Source of the DNA: Lachnospiraceae bacterium
GTDB taxonomy: Bacteria > Bacillota_A > Clostridia > Lachnospirales > Lachnospiraceae
DNA length: 5,332 nucleotides
Direction of reading: 5' to 3'
Assembly (NCBI GenBank): GCA_017540915.1
Contig: JAFYAD010000135.1
Coordinates: 1-5,332 of the forward strand
Both the position numbers and the translations under genes were made by a program. Under the pieces are notes generated by a model that ran no database searches, was not told the DNA's origin, and worked only from the letters and a program-made list of their open reading frames with translations. Shown here piece by piece: positions 4,213-5,332 of the stretch (its first letter is position 1; the number at the start of each line of letters is the position of its first letter).

Positions 4213-5322
4213 ATGGCAGATGAGAACAAGATCAAAGCGTTGGAGGTGGCGATCTCACAGATTGAAAAGCAGTACGGTAAGGGTTCGGTCATGAAGCTGG
4301 GTGATCCTGCTGCAGCCATGAGTGTTGAGACAGTTCCTACAGGTTCATTAAGCCTTGATATCGCATTGGGACTCGGAGGTTTACCCAAGGGACGTATTAT
4401 CGAGATATACGGACCTGAGTCATCAGGTAAGACGACGGTGGCACTTCATTGTGTTGCGGAGGTTCAGAAGAGAGGCGGTATTGCAGGCTTCATCGATGCC
4501 GAGCACGCGCTTGATCCGGTATATGCCAGGAATATAGGCGTTGACATAGATAATCTTTATATTTCACAGCCGGATAACGGCGAGCAGGCACTCGAGATCA
4601 CCGAGACCATGGTGAGATCCGGTGCCGTGGATATAGTCATTGTGGATTCGGTGGCAGCACTAGTTCCGAAGGCTGAGATCGAGGGCGATATGGGCGATTC
4701 CCATGTAGGTCTTCAGGCAAGGCTTATGTCTCAGGCTTTGCGTAAGCTTACGGCTGCTATTTCCAGATCCAATTGCATTGTCATATTTATCAATCAGCTC
4801 AGAGAGAAGGTAGGCGTCATGTTCGGCAACCCGGAGACTACCACCGGCGGACGTGCTCTGAAGTTCTATTCTTCAGTCAGACTTGATGTCAGGAGAGTTG
4901 AATCGCTGAAGCAGTCGGGAGAGGTAGTGGGCAATCACACCAGAGTCCGCGTAGTGAAAAATAAGGTCGCTCCTCCCTTCAAGGAAGCTGAGTTTGATAT
5001 AATGTTCGGCAAAGGAATATCCAGAGTTTCCGACATCCTGGACCTTGCAGCAGAGGCTGACATCGTCAATAAATCAGGCGCCTGGTACGCCTACAAAGGC
5101 GAGAAGATCGGTCAGGGCAGGGAGAACGCAAAGACTTATCTTGAGGAACATCCGGATGTATGCGCCGAGATCGAGGCACTCGTGAGGGCTCATCACGGGA
5201 TAGGCAAAACGGATCCGGCCGACGCGCAGCAGTCAGATTCCCAGGTTTCATCCGATACTCCGGCCAAGGCCAAAAAGTCTGCAAAGGCAGACAAGGGTTC
5301 TGATTCCATAGCTGATTATTGA
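4213..5322 (+). CDS. recA: recombinase RecA
   Basis: RecA polymerises on single-stranded DNA, drives homologous pairing and strand exchange, and triggers LexA self-cleavage. The product has 369 residues (E. coli 353), the extra length lying in the C-terminal tail. Walker A is G67-PESSGKT-74, the catalytic Glu is E97 in DAEHALD, and Walker B ends at D145 (VIVDS). Loop L1 starts around E157 ([10 protein letters not shown]), the Gln sensor is Q195 in NQLREKVG, and L2 runs to about residue 212 ([10 protein letters not shown]). The tail from about residue 335 is low-complexity Ser/Ala/Lys/Asp and ends SDSIADY; the acidic end fits the autoinhibitory tail known in RecA. The ATG has GGAGGG (4198-4203) nine bases upstream. 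Control is by a LexA box and an UP-enhanced promoter, with a possible second upstream promoter. The gene is intact; only ten bases follow its stop. Confidence 0.98.
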   Translation: MADENKIKALEVAISQIEKQYGKGSVMKLGDPAAAMSVETVPTGSLSLDIALGLGGLPKGRIIEIYGPESSGKTTVALHCVAEVQKRGGIAGFIDAEHALDPVYARNIGVDIDNLYISQPDNGEQALEITETMVRSGAVDIVIVDSVAALVPKAEIEGDMGDSHVGLQARLMSQALRKLTAAISRSNCIVIFINQLREKVGVMFGNPETTTGGRALKFYSSVRLDVRRVESLKQSGEVVGNHTRVRVVKNKVAPPFKEAEFDIMFGKGISRVSDILDLAAEADIVNKSGAWYAYKGEKIGQGRENAKTYLEEHPDVCAEIEALVRAHHGIGKTDPADAQQSDSQVSSDTPAKAKKSAKADKGSDSIADY

Positions 5323-5332
5323 TATCGTTACC

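Noticed and set aside
3873..4388. 171-codon minus-strand ORF across the trxA end and recA start
   Set aside because: It reads antisense through two well-supported genes, a terminator and the recA control region, and the product resembles no family I know.

Overview
The window looks like chromosomal DNA from a Firmicute, most likely a Lachnospiraceae-type Clostridia (inferred from recall of protein style, not from a search). Supporting signs are strong purine-rich Shine-Dalgarno sites, sigma-A promoters with 17-base spacers, a Gram-positive type LexA operator (CGAAC-N4-GTTCG) before recA, and a 58-residue lysine- and arginine-rich S21. All genes lie on the + strand, and most of the content is housekeeping.

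Layout. Bases 1-618 hold the 3' part of an sce7726-family gene with a PD-(D/E)XK nuclease-like motif pattern; its start lies outside the window. It overlaps nudC (615-1442, a zinc-ribbon Nudix NAD(H) pyrophosphatase) by ATGA, so the two are probably translated in a coupled way. A near-consensus promoter (1513-1541) and a structured leader follow, then the small gene rpsU (1637-1813) and a perfect 10-bp-stem terminator (1824-1854). prfC, encoding release factor 3, occupies 1945-3537. A likely trxA promoter spans the prfC stop codon, and the trxA leader carries an imperfect inverted repeat. trxA is 3644-3967. The trxA-recA gap (3968-4212) is the densest regulatory stretch. It has a near-consensus promoter abutting a terminator, two mutually exclusive hairpins, an UP-like A/T element, the recA promoter, a LexA box and a strong RBS. 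recA (4213-5322) is complete and the window ends 10 bases after it.

How the genes relate. rpsU, prfC and trxA look like separate transcription units: rpsU and prfC both act in translation, and trxA acts in thiol redox. recA stands behind its own SOS-controlled promoter. I see no sign of a wholly new multi-gene system. The points worth a second look are the sce7726-nudC coupling, the repeat shared by the rpsU and trxA upstream regions, and the layered promoter/terminator arrangement ahead of recA.
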